The notes below the pieces were generated by a model. The model ran no database searches. It was not told the DNA's origin and worked only from the letters and a program-made list of their open reading frames with translations. A DNA stretch of 64,000 nt from G963704535 sp963704535 (lineage in GTDB: Bacteria > Chloroflexota > Chloroflexia > Chloroflexales > Roseiflexaceae), in assembly GCA_963704535.1 (NCBI GenBank), contig OY969916.1, forward strand, positions 744,001-808,000. The letters are read 5' to 3'. Shown in pieces: positions 36,307-45,519 of this stretch; the first letter of the stretch is position 1; each line of letters opens with the position of its first letter. A program made the position numbers and the translations under genes.

Positions 36307-36891
36307 GTGAGAAACACCAAAGCGGATCGCCGCTCGCAGCGCACACGCCAGCTCTTGAATGTCGCCCTGATCGGCTTGATGGCCGAGAAGTCCTACGACC
36401 AGATCACAGTGCAGGATATCATCGACCGGGCCAATGTTGGCCGCTCGACCTTCTACGCGCATTATGTCGATAAAGAGGACCTGCTGGTGAGCGATTTTAC
36501 CAGGATGCTCGATGCCCTCATCCATCATATGGAACAGCCCGACCAGGCAGACCGACGAGCGCCGTTAAGCCTGACGCTCTTTTTTAACCACGTCCAGACG
36601 CATTATCACCTGTACAAAGCGCTCGTGCGCGGCGGGGGCATTGATATCTTGCTGAAAAAGAGCCACACACACATGCGCCGGAATATCGAGCAGCAGCTTG
36701 GAGCGCTTATACCGGCGGGGCGTACACCGGCGGCACCGCTGCCATTGGTCGCGGACTACGTCGCCGGTGCGATTCTGACGACGCTCACATGGTGGCTTGA
36801 CAACAACATGCCCTATACCCCTGAGCAGATGGATATTATGTTTCAGCGGCTGGTGCTGCGCGGCGTTCACGAAACGCTCCAGTCAGCGTGA
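36307..36891 (+). CDS. TetR/AcrR-family transcriptional regulator
   Basis: A 194-residue regulator starting with GTG. The N-terminal HTH reads ALIGLMAEKSYDQITVQDII then DRANVGRSTFYAHYVDKEDL, the textbook TetR DNA-binding region. The C-terminal ligand-binding part is helical and typical of the TetR_C family with an aromatic-rich end (TLTWWLDNNMPYTPEQMDIM). It is divergent from the methyltransferase gene; operator-like repeats lie between them. It ends 15 bases from the convergent DinB-like gene. The inducer is unknown. Confidence 0.88.
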   Translation: MRNTKADRRSQRTRQLLNVALIGLMAEKSYDQITVQDIIDRANVGRSTFYAHYVDKEDLLVSDFTRMLDALIHHMEQPDQADRRAPLSLTLFFNHVQTHYHLYKALVRGGGIDILLKKSHTHMRRNIEQQLGALIPAGRTPAAPLPLVADYVAGAILTTLTWWLDNNMPYTPEQMDIMFQRLVLRGVHETLQSA

Positions 36892-36906
36892 TACAAGAGG
36901 AGATTT

Positions 36907-37428
36907 CTACTGAGCCTTGGAAACCCAACTTGTGGATTTTCTCGCCTGTTGTCCCAGGAACAGGCGCAGTTGTGACCCGTGCTCCTGCACATGACGCAGG
37001 TTATACAGCTGAAGCTCCGCAAAGGACAGCTCTCCCCAGGAGAACCGGCACAATCGCTCAGCCTGTTCTTGTGACAGTGCGCCAAGGGTCTCCTGGCACG
37101 TTCGGCGGCAGTATTCCAGGTAGCCAAGCAGTTCTTCGCGTGTATAGGTTCGCGGCAGGACTTCACCTGAATCCATCTCAACCAGGTCAAAGGGCGCAGG
37201 CGGAGCAAAGCCCTCTTCCGCCCCAGTCAGGTAGAGGTCCAGCCAGAAGAGCGTATGGTAGCCCAGATACCAGAACGCCGAGAAGCCGGCTGCCACCCAC
37301 TGGTCTGGCTGGTCTTCCCACAGTCGCTTTTCCCAGAGGTCATCCGGGCAGTCGCGCAGAGCGTCGCCGAGCATGTCGATGGCTGCCCCAAACTGGCGCC
37401 ATAACATTTCACGATCAATGATGGTCAT
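36907..37428 (-). CDS. DinB-like four-helix protein
   Basis: A 173-residue helical protein. MTIIDREMLWRQFGAAIDML opens the first helix. AGFSAFWYLGYHTLFWLDLY and LQLYNLRHVQEHGSQLRLFL carry histidines in the positions used by DinB/YfiT-type metal sites. These proteins are putative metal-dependent transferases or thiol-related enzymes; the substrate is not known. ATG 37428 is used, with AAGG upstream; a longer frame starts at 37467. It faces the TetR gene. Confidence 0.75.
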   Translation of the reverse strand: MTIIDREMLWRQFGAAIDMLGDALRDCPDDLWEKRLWEDQPDQWVAAGFSAFWYLGYHTLFWLDLYLTGAEEGFAPPAPFDLVEMDSGEVLPRTYTREELLGYLEYCRRTCQETLGALSQEQAERLCRFSWGELSFAELQLYNLRHVQEHGSQLRLFLGQQARKSTSWVSKAQ

Positions 37429-37450
37429 GACCTTAAACCCCCTTTTCCCA

Positions 37451-37481
37451 GAACTGTAAAGCTGCAAAGAACCTTGTCTTA
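37451..37481. mobile_element. Solo terminal-inverted-repeat remnant of the pot-operon IS
   Basis: GAACTGTAAAGCTGCAAAG followed by AACCTTGTCTTA closely matches the outer ends of the IS at 13315-14971, whose left end in this orientation reads GAACTGTAAAGTACCTATG then AACCTTGTCTAA. No transposase or opposite end is nearby, so it is a relic or minimal derivative. Confidence 0.6.
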
Positions 37482-37485
37482 TTTT

Positions 37486-37770
37486 TCAACGAACTTCAAG
37501 TCGTACAGTCACCTTGTCACCTTCCTCAAGGTTTTCTGCTTTTCGGACACTCGTTTTGATGGGCACAATGTAGCGGTCATCTTTGGGCCACAAGGACGTC
37601 TTCCACTCGGTTTTGCCGATCCGAACATGGACCGGGATCATTCCCCAGCCATATGTCACGGATCCTGATATGGCTTTCAGGTCGTGGCATTGCTTCGTCG
37701 GAATGGTAACGAAGTACCACGGGGCGGGGCCTTTCCAGAACCAAATCTTGCCATTAAATTCGATGTTCAG
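37486..37770 (-). CDS. DUF1905-domain protein, probable CTG start
   Basis: A 94-residue protein readable only if a non-standard start is accepted. The frame has no ATG, GTG or TTG between an upstream stop and the conserved domain. CTG at 37770 is preceded by GAGGAG seven bases away and yields NIEFNGKIWFWKGPAPWYFV then TIPTKQ. The rest, GWGMIPVHVRIGKTEWKTSL, and the end, LEEGDKVTVRLEVR, match the DUF1905 family. Members are small beta-rich proteins of unknown function. Standard gene callers could miss it. Confidence 0.75.
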   Translation of the reverse strand: MNIEFNGKIWFWKGPAPWYFVTIPTKQCHDLKAISGSVTYGWGMIPVHVRIGKTEWKTSLWPKDDRYIVPIKTSVRKAENLEEGDKVTVRLEVR

Positions 37771-37993
37771 TAGTGTCTCCTCGTATGGTTGCAGTGCGAG
37801 TTGGAGTATAGCACCGAATGCGGTTGATTTCGATCCTGATTACGCACAGATTTTCGAGAGACTCAGGGACGCTGAACTTCTTCTTCATCCCAAAGCGCGC
37901 GTGAATATAGCAAACCTATTTGAGTTGTAAATGTGGGTGGGCTTTTCTGTGGGGGCTTCCCCCACACCCCCTTTTACAACTCATTTAGGAATG
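37771..37993. other. Gap with a G-rich palindrome
   Basis: Beyond the DUF1905 gene I see no gene I can support. Near the lanthipeptide synthetase stop there is a variant G-rich hairpin (GTGGGGGCTTCCCCCAC, about 37951-37967), followed by ACCCCCTTTTAC. It resembles a diverged family M core. Confidence 0.5.
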
Positions 37994-40735
37994 CTATAGC
38001 ACCCCCAGGTGCGGGAGCGACTCAGGGTGCCCCAGCCGCAGCAGGCAGGCTAGGACCCCCGCGTACCCGACCATAAAACCGGGCGGGAGTGCATCCGGCA
38101 GCTCGCTGGGGTGCTCGTGGTGATCGTCGATCCACGCCTCCAGGAGCGGCGCCAACGTATAGGCTTCGCCAAGGTAGCGGCGGTCGCCGGTTGTGCCAGC
38201 CATATCAAGCAGGAACTCGATGCTGCCAGCCAGGCCGTGACACTGGGTTGGGCCGATCCAGCGGGCGCCATGCGCGACCATATACGCCGCGCGGGCGGCG
38301 AGGTCGGGCGCCTGCGGCAGGGCCTGGAGCGCGGCGAGATGCAGCAAGAACCGGCCGACGCCGGTCGCCCCATGGCACCATCCGCAATCCGAGGGCTGGC
38401 CGCCCGCAGAGCGCGGCCAATTCAGGCCGCGCTCGTCATCGAGCGCCGGCACGGCCAGGCCGGCCAGCCGGCGACCGACCCCGCGCGCGGCGTCGAGGAA
38501 CCGCTGGTCGCCGGTGGCCGCGTAGAGATCGAGCAGGCTGTCGGCGATGCCCGCGCTGCCGTGAGCGCAGCCAAGGTAGAAGGTTTCGTCCTGACCATCC
38601 GCGCCGGCCGGCACGGCCCACTGTAGCCCATCCTCGGGGGCGACTTCGCCGGTGGCGAGCAGCCGTTCGCCGGCGGCGAGCGCGGCCTGGAGCTGCTCCG
38701 GCGCGGCGCTGGCCGCCCACAGCAGCAGGTGCAAGCGCAGCCGTCCGGCAGTGCCGATCATCACATCCGGCCCAGCATAGGGCAGCGTGGCGATCCAGCG
38801 GCCGCGGTCCAGCGCGGCGCTCACCAGCGCGTCGTCGCCGAGGGCTTGGCCGGCGCGCAGCAGCGCCGCCGCAACCCCGGCCTCGCCGACGTACAGCCCG
38901 GCGATCAGCTGCCCAGGCGGCGCGGGCGCCTGGGTCAGCCAGCGCGCGCCTCCGGCCAGGACGGTGCGGTGGGTGTCCCGCCCGGACAGCGCGACCAGCG
39001 CCGAGAGCGCCAGCACCACGCCGGCGACTCCATCGTAGAGGTTGCGGGAGTAGATGCCGGTCCCGCGCAGTTCGGCGGTCTCCCAGGCCAGGCCGCCGCC
39101 GTCAGGTGCCGGCCGGGCCGCTTGGCACAGCCGATCGCCCAGCCGGTGCGCCAGGTCTAATGTATTTCTAACCAATATCTTTGGGATTGGCGACGAAAAC
39201 CTGTCAGATGCGGGCGCTAGAGCAGCGGTCAAGTATTGAGAACGATCCGCGAAGGAACGCGAAGGAGCGCGAAGATCTGTACCCTTATTCGCGTTCCTTC
39301 GCGTGGCTTGGCGGATTCTTGACCGGGGTTCCGGGTCGGTCGCGGCCAGCGCAGCCGCCAACGCCTCGGCCGAAGCGAAGCGCTGATTGGGATCGGGATC
39401 GAGGCAACGGGCGATCACCTGCTCGATCGCCGGCGCGATCGACGGATTCAGCCGCCGGATCGGGCGATCTAGCAAGGACAGCGGGCGCGGTGCCTGGGCC
39501 GGCGCGGCACCGGTGGCCAGGAAGTACAGCAGTGCGCCAAGACTATAGATATCGTCACCGATCGATGGCGGCGCGCCGGCGGCTTGCTGCGGCGACATGG
39601 AGCCGCGCGAGCCCAGGCCGTACGGCGGCGCCAGGGAGCCAAACACGGCGGCGGCGTCGAAGTCGACCAGGCGCAGGTGCCCCTCGGGCGTCACGATCAC
39701 ATTGGCCGGCTTGAGATCGCGGTAGGCCAGGTCCCTGGCATGAATCGCGGCCAGCATAGCGGCCAGTTCACGCCCCCATGCGACGAGCTGGGCGTTCGCC
39801 GGCAGGGAGCCACGGACGGCGCGCGACTGGACGTAGCGCTCCATGGTCTCGCCAGGCAGATCTTCCAATACCACGATCAGATCCTGCTGATGCTCGAAGC
39901 GATCGAGTAGCGCTGGAAAGCGTGGGTCCGGCGCGAGCAGGCCCAGCACCGCCGCCTCGTGGCTCAGGCCGTCACGAGCATCCTGTCCATCCTGGCGCAT
40001 CAGCGCGTCGCGGGCCGCGCGCTTGAGGATGCACCCACGCCGCATGTGGATATCGATGGCGCGGGCAACAGTCCCGCGCGCCGATGAAGAGAGCACACCC
40101 ACGATCAGGTAGCGCCCACCGACCAGCGCAGCCGGCGCCGGCCCCGCGACGGCGAACCCCACTGCCCGAAAGGGATTGGTCGCCCACTCCGGCGCGGTCG
40201 CGATACGCCGGTCGGGCAGCAGCTCGCCGGTCGGGGCGAGGATCGCCGGCAGGATCGTGCCGTCGGCGGCCTGGACGTAGCGCTCGACGAAGCTGCCGTA
40301 GCGATAGTGGACCAGGCTGCCGGGCGCCAACGGCACGTCCGAGGGAACGACCGGGCCGCGCAGCCCGCGCGTCGCGCCATCCAGCGCGGCGGCCAGGCGA
40401 ACCGCCTGGGCATCGTCGCGCGGGTAGACGGTGATAAACTTGCCGACTTGATTCAGCCCGAGATCGCCAGTGTTCAGCGCAGCCAGCTCGTGGAGCGAGG
40501 CGGCAACCTTAAACTCGACGCACTCGGCCAGCAACACCGGCAGCGCCTGGCGCAGGACCGCCGCAGCCGAGGCCAACCCGGCTGCGAGGTGCAGCTTCCA
40601 GCCCTGCTCCGGGGTCCTGGCGTCCCGGTGGCGAATGAGCAGCCACTGTCGCGACGGCGCGACGGCCTCGATCCGCCACTCGGCGGCTGCGGCGCCGCAG
40701 TGCTCCTGAATGATGGCGTGCAGGTTCTCGGTCAT
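37994..40735 (-). CDS. Class III/IV-type lanthipeptide synthetase (LanKC/LanL-like)
   Basis: A protein of 913 residues from ATG 40735 (MTENLHAIIQEHCG). The N-terminal region (1-200) has GWKLHLAAGLASAAAVLRQA and KFITVYPRDDAQAVRL, typical of the lyase-like domain of LanKC enzymes. A Ser/Thr kinase domain follows, with YRDLKPANVIV as its catalytic loop and DFD in place of DFG. The LanC-like cyclase domain (about 540-913) has GCAHGSAGI, CGWCHGATG and QCHGLAGSIEFLLD, so the cysteine and histidine zinc ligands are retained as in class IV enzymes. The expected job is to phosphorylate and eliminate Ser/Thr, then join them to Cys. An in-frame 16-bp-arm palindrome lies in the kinase-cyclase linker. The precursor-like gene is 378 bases upstream. 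Confidence 0.87.
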   Translation of the reverse strand: MTENLHAIIQEHCGAAAAEWRIEAVAPSRQWLLIRHRDARTPEQGWKLHLAAGLASAAAVLRQALPVLLAECVEFKVAASLHELAALNTGDLGLNQVGKFITVYPRDDAQAVRLAAALDGATRGLRGPVVPSDVPLAPGSLVHYRYGSFVERYVQAADGTILPAILAPTGELLPDRRIATAPEWATNPFRAVGFAVAGPAPAALVGGRYLIVGVLSSSARGTVARAIDIHMRRGCILKRAARDALMRQDGQDARDGLSHEAAVLGLLAPDPRFPALLDRFEHQQDLIVVLEDLPGETMERYVQSRAVRGSLPANAQLVAWGRELAAMLAAIHARDLAYRDLKPANVIVTPEGHLRLVDFDAAAVFGSLAPPYGLGSRGSMSPQQAAGAPPSIGDDIYSLGALLYFLATGAAPAQAPRPLSLLDRPIRRLNPSIAPAIEQVIARCLDPDPNQRFASAEALAAALAATDPEPRSRIRQATRRNANKGTDLRAPSRSFADRSQYLTAALAPASDRFSSPIPKILVRNTLDLAHRLGDRLCQAARPAPDGGGLAWETAELRGTGIYSRNLYDGVAGVVLALSALVALSGRDTHRTVLAGGARWLTQAPAPPGQLIAGLYVGEAGVAAALLRAGQALGDDALVSAALDRGRWIATLPYAGPDVMIGTAGRLRLHLLLWAASAAPEQLQAALAAGERLLATGEVAPEDGLQWAVPAGADGQDETFYLGCAHGSAGIADSLLDLYAATGDQRFLDAARGVGRRLAGLAVPALDDERGLNWPRSAGGQPSDCGWCHGATGVGRFLLHLAALQALPQAPDLAARAAYMVAHGARWIGPTQCHGLAGSIEFLLDMAGTTGDRRYLGEAYTLAPLLEAWIDDHHEHPSELPDALPPGFMVGYAGVLACLLRLGHPESLPHLGVL
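39248..39303 (-). repeat. In-frame palindromic repeat inside the lanthipeptide synthetase
   Basis: CGCGAAGGAACGCGAA (39248-39263) and its exact complement (39288-39303) flank a 24-base centre. The reading frame stays open through it. It falls between the kinase and cyclase domains, a linker where extra residues would be tolerated. Confidence 0.85.
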
Positions 40736-41090
40736 AACGATTCTGCGTGAAACGTGAAATGTGTTGCGTGTTGCGTGTTGCGTGGACGCAGACTTCACGT
40801 TTCAAACGAATGCGTGGTGTATTAACACACTCTTCACGTTTCGCGTTTCAAACGAATGGGAGGTGAATGGACTCCGAGAGCCCTCCACCTCCCAAGCTGG
40901 TGTACTACGTTTCAACTAAGACCTGTCAGACTTCCATGTGCTCGCGGCGGGCACAACCGCGGATAAAAACGTGGGTGGGATTATTCTTGAGGGGCGACCC
41001 CTCAAACTCCCCCTTTTCAGGTGGTGGAAAGAGATTCTTGAGGGGCGACCCCCTCAAACTCCCCCTTTTTCACGTCAGGTCTGAGCACGG
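40736..41090. repeat. Word arrays and two family M cores between synthetase and precursor gene
   Basis: The gap holds GTGAAAC and GTTGCGT word arrays (about 40742-40860) that form inverted pairs, then two tandem G-rich cores (CTTGAGGGGCGACCCCTCAA and a near copy, about 40988-41070). It contains no gene. Its length suggests separate transcripts or RNA processing between the precursor and synthetase messages. Confidence 0.8.
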
Positions 41091-41112
41091 CCCTATTTGA
41101 ATGCTATTGCGC

Positions 41113-41337
41113 CTAGCACCGCGCTACGAGATTCCGAATCGTGGCGCCACCCATAGGACCCAGCGGGTGCTCGGATGCGCCGCCAAAGAACGCGGCCGCC
41201 TGGTCGCGGGCGATCGAGATGCCGCTTTCACGCAGCGTCCCTTCGAAGTTCTCGATCAAGCGAGCCTGGAACGCGGGGTCTTCCTCAAGCAGAGATATGA
41301 CTTGGGCGACCGTACCTTCGATGCTTACGCCTTGCAT
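41113..41337 (-). CDS. Candidate lanthipeptide precursor peptide
   Basis: A 74-residue peptide with a strong ribosome site (AAGGAGGAAGTT before ATG 41337). The first 45 or so residues are a predicted helical, acidic leader (VAQVISLLEEDPAFQARLIE). FFGG then gives a possible double-glycine end. The remaining core has one Ser, one Thr and a single terminal Cys (GPMGGATIRNLVARC), enough for one thioether ring. The leader loosely resembles Nif11/NHLP-type leaders. It is placed directly before the synthetase gene and after a near-consensus promoter. No protease or exporter gene is next to it. The alternative is an unrelated small protein. Confidence 0.65.
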   Translation of the reverse strand: MQGVSIEGTVAQVISLLEEDPAFQARLIENFEGTLRESGISIARDQAAAFFGGASEHPLGPMGGATIRNLVARC

Positions 41338-41616
41338 AACTTCCTCCTTCTTCGTTTCCTTCGGCTGTGAACTTTTTTACGATGTGCTGTAGTACGGACC
41401 GGAATTATACACCAGGAGCGAGGTATGTCAAACGCCATAAGTCCGATCGCTCCCGCATGTCGCGCGTGCGTCCCGGCATCTGCCAGGCATACACAGCATA
41501 TTCCATACCCCTACTACATAGTATGACGAGGACACCGATAGGTTCGTTTCGGTTCGCCGCCTACGCGCTCTGTGGTGAGGCTTCCCCCTTCAAACTCCCC
41601 CTTTTCAGACCGTCTG
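41338..41616. other. Leader and gap upstream of precursor gene
   Basis: Apart from the promoter, this gap holds a partial family M end (about 41572-41616, AAACTCCCCCTTTTCAGAC) at the regulator stop codon. Nothing else supportable was seen. Confidence 0.6.
41404..41431 (-). promoter_or_regulatory. Near-consensus SigA-type promoter for the precursor gene
   Basis: On the minus strand an exact TTGACA (41426-41431) and an exact TATAAT (41404-41409) are separated by 16 bases. The start point would lie about 60 bases before the precursor ATG. It is the best promoter in the whole window, consistent with strong expression of a small peptide. Confidence 0.75.
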
Positions 41617-44600
41617 TCAGGCAGCTAGCGCATACGCGACCGCCTGATCCAGCGCCATCGATCGCCCTTGCTCCCAGGCGGCCGCGTAGGCGGCGTCATC
41701 GAGCTGGCTATGGACCAACGCCAGGTTGCGATCATATTCAGCCTGATCGGTGGCCTCCAGCCCTTCGCCGCTCTGGGAGAGGATGTGCTCTACGGCGCCG
41801 AACAACTGCGCGGCCCACAGCGCCTGCCCCTGGCTGGCACTGACGCCAGCCAAGCCTGCCAAGTCGGTGATGATCCCGCTTCGATGTTCCAACTCCTGAT
41901 ACAGCATCAGGCTCTCGCCGAACAAGGACGCCGCACGCTCATGCTCGCCCTGGTGATGCGCCACATGCCCAAGGTTATGCAGCAGGAGCGCGATAAATGG
42001 CAGGTCATCCAGCTCGCGAAACAGGGCCAGGCTTTCTTCATAGTATGCGGCCGCCTGCTCGTCGTGGCCCTGAATGCGTGCCAGCTCCCCAAGATTCACG
42101 AGCACCAGGGCGATGCCTTTGCGATCTTCCAGCTCGCGGTAGCGGGCCATGCTCTCCTCGTAGCGCACCTGCGCCAGCGTGTACTCGCCCTGGTTGGTCG
42201 CCGAGAACCCCAGGTTGATCAGCGAGTAGGCCATGCCCCACTTGTCGCCCAGCTCGCGCCGGATGGCCAGGCTCTCCTCGTAGCAGACCCGTTCCAGCAC
42301 GGTGTCGCCCTGGTAGTAGGCCAGGATGCCCAGGCGGTAGAGCAGCCAGGCGATGCCCACTTTGTTGTCCAGCTCCCGGTACATGGCCAGGCTCTGCTCG
42401 ACAAACGCGCGGGCGGTCGCGTACTGGCCTTGATTGCGCGCGACGGCCCCCAGCCCGTTGAGCGCGCGGGCGATCCCTTGCTTGTACTTCAGCGCGCGGT
42501 AGAGCGCCAAGCTTTCCTCGAAGCACGCCCGCGCGGCCGGGTAGTCGGCCTGCTCGTGGGCCAGCTCGCCCAGGTTGACCAGGGCGCTGGCGATCCCGGC
42601 GTTGTCGCCGCGCCCGCAGAACACGGCCAGCGCCGCTTCGAAGCGCGCCCGCGCCACCTGGTAATCGGCCTGGCGGTAGGCCAGCACGCCGGCGCCAATC
42701 AGCGCCCTGGCCCGCCCCGGCGTTTGCTCGGTGGCCTGCGCGAGCAGTTGTTCCAGCCAGCGGCGCCCCTCGCCAAAATAGCCACGCACCGTCCAGAACT
42801 GCCGCAGCATCACGGCCAGCCGCATTCCGGCTTCCACTTGCCCTGACTCGAGGAACCAGCTCAGTGTCGCACGCAGGTTGTCGTGCTCCTGCTCCAGGCG
42901 GTCGAACCAGGTGGCCTGGTGGGCGCGGTGCAGCTCCGGCTCGGCGGTCGCGGCCAGCGCGAAGAAGACCTCGGCATGCTGCTGGCGGAGCGTCTGGCTC
43001 TCGCCATGGGCCGCTAGCTTATCCAGGGCATACTCGCGGACCGTCTCCAGCATCATGAAGCGCGTCTCGCCGTCGTCAAGCTCGACGTGCTGCAATAGGC
43101 TGCGGTCGACCAGGGCTGTGAGGCTCTTGAAGAACGGGTCGTCGAACGTGGTAGCGGCGCCGGCAGCCACCGCTCGCTCCTTGGGCTGCGCCAACTGCCT
43201 CACATAGACTGCCTCCAGGTCCACCAGCGTACAGCCGCCCGCGAAGACCCCCAGCCAGCGCAATAGCTCCTGCTCCGGCTCGTTCAACAGGTTGTAGCTC
43301 CAGTCGATGGTCGTACGCAGCGTTTGATGGCGCTTCGGCCCGTGGCGCGCGCCCTCCATCGCCAGCACTTGCTGGTGCGTCAGGCGGGCCAGCAATATCT
43401 GCGGGGTAAACAGCTTGCCGTACACCGCCACGATCTCGATCGCCAGCGGCAGGCCATCCAGCCGGTGACACAACTGGACCACCGCGCGCGCATTGGCGTC
43501 GGTGAGCGCGAAGTCGGGCTTCACCGCTTGCGCGCGCTCGACGAACAGGCGGATCGCCTCATAGTGCATGAGCTGAGCGGTGGGCGGCAGCGGGTTGCGG
43601 GCCGGCTGGGTCAGCGGCGGCACCACGAACTCATGCTCGCCGTAGAGGCGCAGCGGCATGCGGCTGGTCATCAGGATCTTCACGTGGGGGCAAGCCGCCA
43701 GGATCTCGGCAACGACGGGCGCCGCCGCCGCCAGGTGCTCGAAGTTGTCGAGCAGCAGCAGTAATTGCTTCCTGCCCAGGTACTCGGTGAGGCGATTGAT
43801 CAACGAGCGGCCCTCGGCCTCCATCAACCCAAACGTCTTGGCGATGGTCGGGACCACCAGATCCGGGTCGCGCACCGACGCCAGCGCGATAAAGCGCACA
43901 CCATCATCGAAATCGGCCAGCAGGCTGGTCGCGACCTGGATGCCCATACGGGTTTTGCCGACGCCGCCAGGGCCACTAAGCGTCAGCAGGCGCACGTCAT
44001 CGCGCCGCAGGGTCCGGCGGGCCGCCGCGATCGCCTGCTCGCGCCCGATAAAGGAGGTAAGCTGCACCGGCACATTGATGAGGTGATCAAGCGTCGTGAG
44101 CGGCGGAAAGTCGGCCGGGAGGTCGGCGGCGGCGAGCTGGAAGATGTGCTCAAGATGGCTGAGGTCTTTGAGCCGATACTTGCCCAGGTCGCGCAGTTCC
44201 ACATCCGCGGGCAGCCGATCGCGGACAAGTTGTTGGGTTACTTCTGAGAGCAAGATCTGGCCGCCATGCCCGGTGGCCAGCAGGCGCGTGCTATGAATGA
44301 GCGGCAAGCCCATGTAATCGCCGTCGCGCGCTTCGGCGGTGCCGGTGTGCAGGATGCTACGGACGGGCAGCGCGCCGAGAACCTTCCAGCGCACGTTCTG
44401 GAGCTTGCGCTGGGCGTCCAGGGCGGCGGCGAGCGCGTTGGGGGCATTGGCAAAGGCCGCGCACAGGAGATCGCCGGCGGTCTTAAAGACCACCCCGTCA
44501 TAGGCAGCAACCGCCTGGCCGAGCAGGGCATGATATTGGGCCATTGCCATCGCCATGGCCTCCTGCTGTTCCTGCCAGAGTGTGGCGCTTTGTTCTACGT

Positions 44601-44977
44601 CGGTGAACAGGAATGTGACTGTGCCGGTCGGCCAGTCGGGCCGGTCGTCGCCTGCCCTGAGCGGCGTCGAAGGGGTCGCCGGCGCATCGGCCGTGTCGGT
44701 CGAGCTTGGCCCAGCCAGCTCGGTCGGGGGCGCCAGCCGGTCCACCGCCAGCTCGGCCCGCGCCGCTTTGACGAACATTGCCCGCTCGGATGGGCTGATC
44801 TCCAGGCAGGCGGCCAGCCGCTCGGCGATCTGCGTGGATGGCCCGTAGTTCATCGGACTCGATTTTGCGAATGGTGACTGTGGCACAGCCGATTTGCCTG
44901 GCGAGTGCCTCCTGCGTTAAGTCAAACACTTTGCGGCGACGCCGCAGCCAGTAGCCGAACGATGTTGTTTGCTCCAC
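41617..44977 (-). CDS. HTH-cyclase-ATPase-TPR regulator (frameshifted after the HTH)
   Basis: The joined protein has about 1120 residues. An XRE HTH starts at GTG 44977 (FGYWLRRRRKVFDLTQEALA), with AAGGAGAATGG upstream. The frame breaks near 44850, then continues as STQIAERLAACLEISPSERA. A class III nucleotide cyclase-like domain follows: GTVTFLFTDVEQSATLWQEQ supplies one metal aspartate and TAGDLLCAAF the other. Next is an NB-ARC-like ATPase with SGPGGVGKTRMGIQ and LLLLLDNFEHLAAA. The C-terminal half contains about ten TPRs. Such multidomain regulators probably sense a ligand through the TPRs. Its place beside the precursor gene suggests, but does not prove, control of the lanthipeptide locus. 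Cyclase activity is unproven. A SEVEG-type repeat lies in frame at 44651-44674. Confidence 0.82.
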
Positions 44978-45063
44978 CCCATTCTCCTTCCCTTCCCTTC
45001 CACCAGTTCCAATGCAGTGATCGTACCTCAGATTCGAGAAATAGTCGTCGTCCCATGGTCACA

Positions 45064-45166
45064 TTTCAGAGGCTGTCTGAAAAGGCTGATTTATCGCTCG
45101 TAGTCCATTGGTGGGAAGGGGTTCTTGAGGGGCTGGCCCCTCAGACTCCCCCTTTCAGACGGTCTC
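45064..45166. repeat. Family M element, best full copy
   Basis: Ends read AGAGGCTGTCTGAAAAGG and CCCTTTCAGACGGTCTCC, giving clear terminal inverted repeats. The centre has GTAGTCCATTGGTGGG and the core CTTGAGGGGCTGGCCCCTCA. It is the reference copy used to recognise the IS-split element at 13274/14972. Confidence 0.88.
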
Positions 45167-45400
45167 CTCTCCACGTTCGATTGGAACATCAAAGCAAAGA
45201 CGTGAATAGGGGTGATAAGGTATCACTTTCCTATCGGTCTTTGTATCGTAAAGCGCTATCCCCTGGTCGTGGGAGTGTGCTTTAATGACGCCACTGATGT
45301 CACGTGGTTCCAGCGGGTGCGTGCGGGGCACCGCCAGCGTTGTGGCGCCTAAAGCCGATGCGTACGGAGCATCGGTATCCGTGTGCCACCAAATACGCAT
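45155..45400 (-). CDS. Hypothetical small protein, weakly supported
   Basis: An open frame of 81 residues from ATG 45400 (MRIWWHTDTDAPYASALGAT...). The frame also extends to 45493. It lacks a good ribosome site and recognisable domains. Its base composition is less GC-rich than neighbouring genes, and its end overlaps the family M element. It could be a fragment or a chance frame. Confidence 0.3.
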   Translation of the reverse strand: MRIWWHTDTDAPYASALGATTLAVPRTHPLEPRDISGVIKAHSHDQGIALYDTKTDRKVIPYHPYSRLCFDVPIERGEETV

Positions 45401-45519
45401 CGGGCTGAACGGGCGATCGGGATGCCGGATCGGCACATTGGACTTAAGTGAACGAGATCCCAACCGGAATTTTGCATAGATGTATGGGCACATTTGCCAA
45501 CAAAGTTACTACCCTACCT

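Noticed and set aside
37583..37930. Plus-strand frame over the DUF1905 gene
   Set aside because: Most of it is antisense to the conserved DUF1905 sequence; the unmatched tail has no family similarity I can recognise.
45285..45479. Small plus-strand frame before the NRPS cluster
   Set aside because: No ribosome site or recognisable domain; overlaps a slightly better frame on the other strand.
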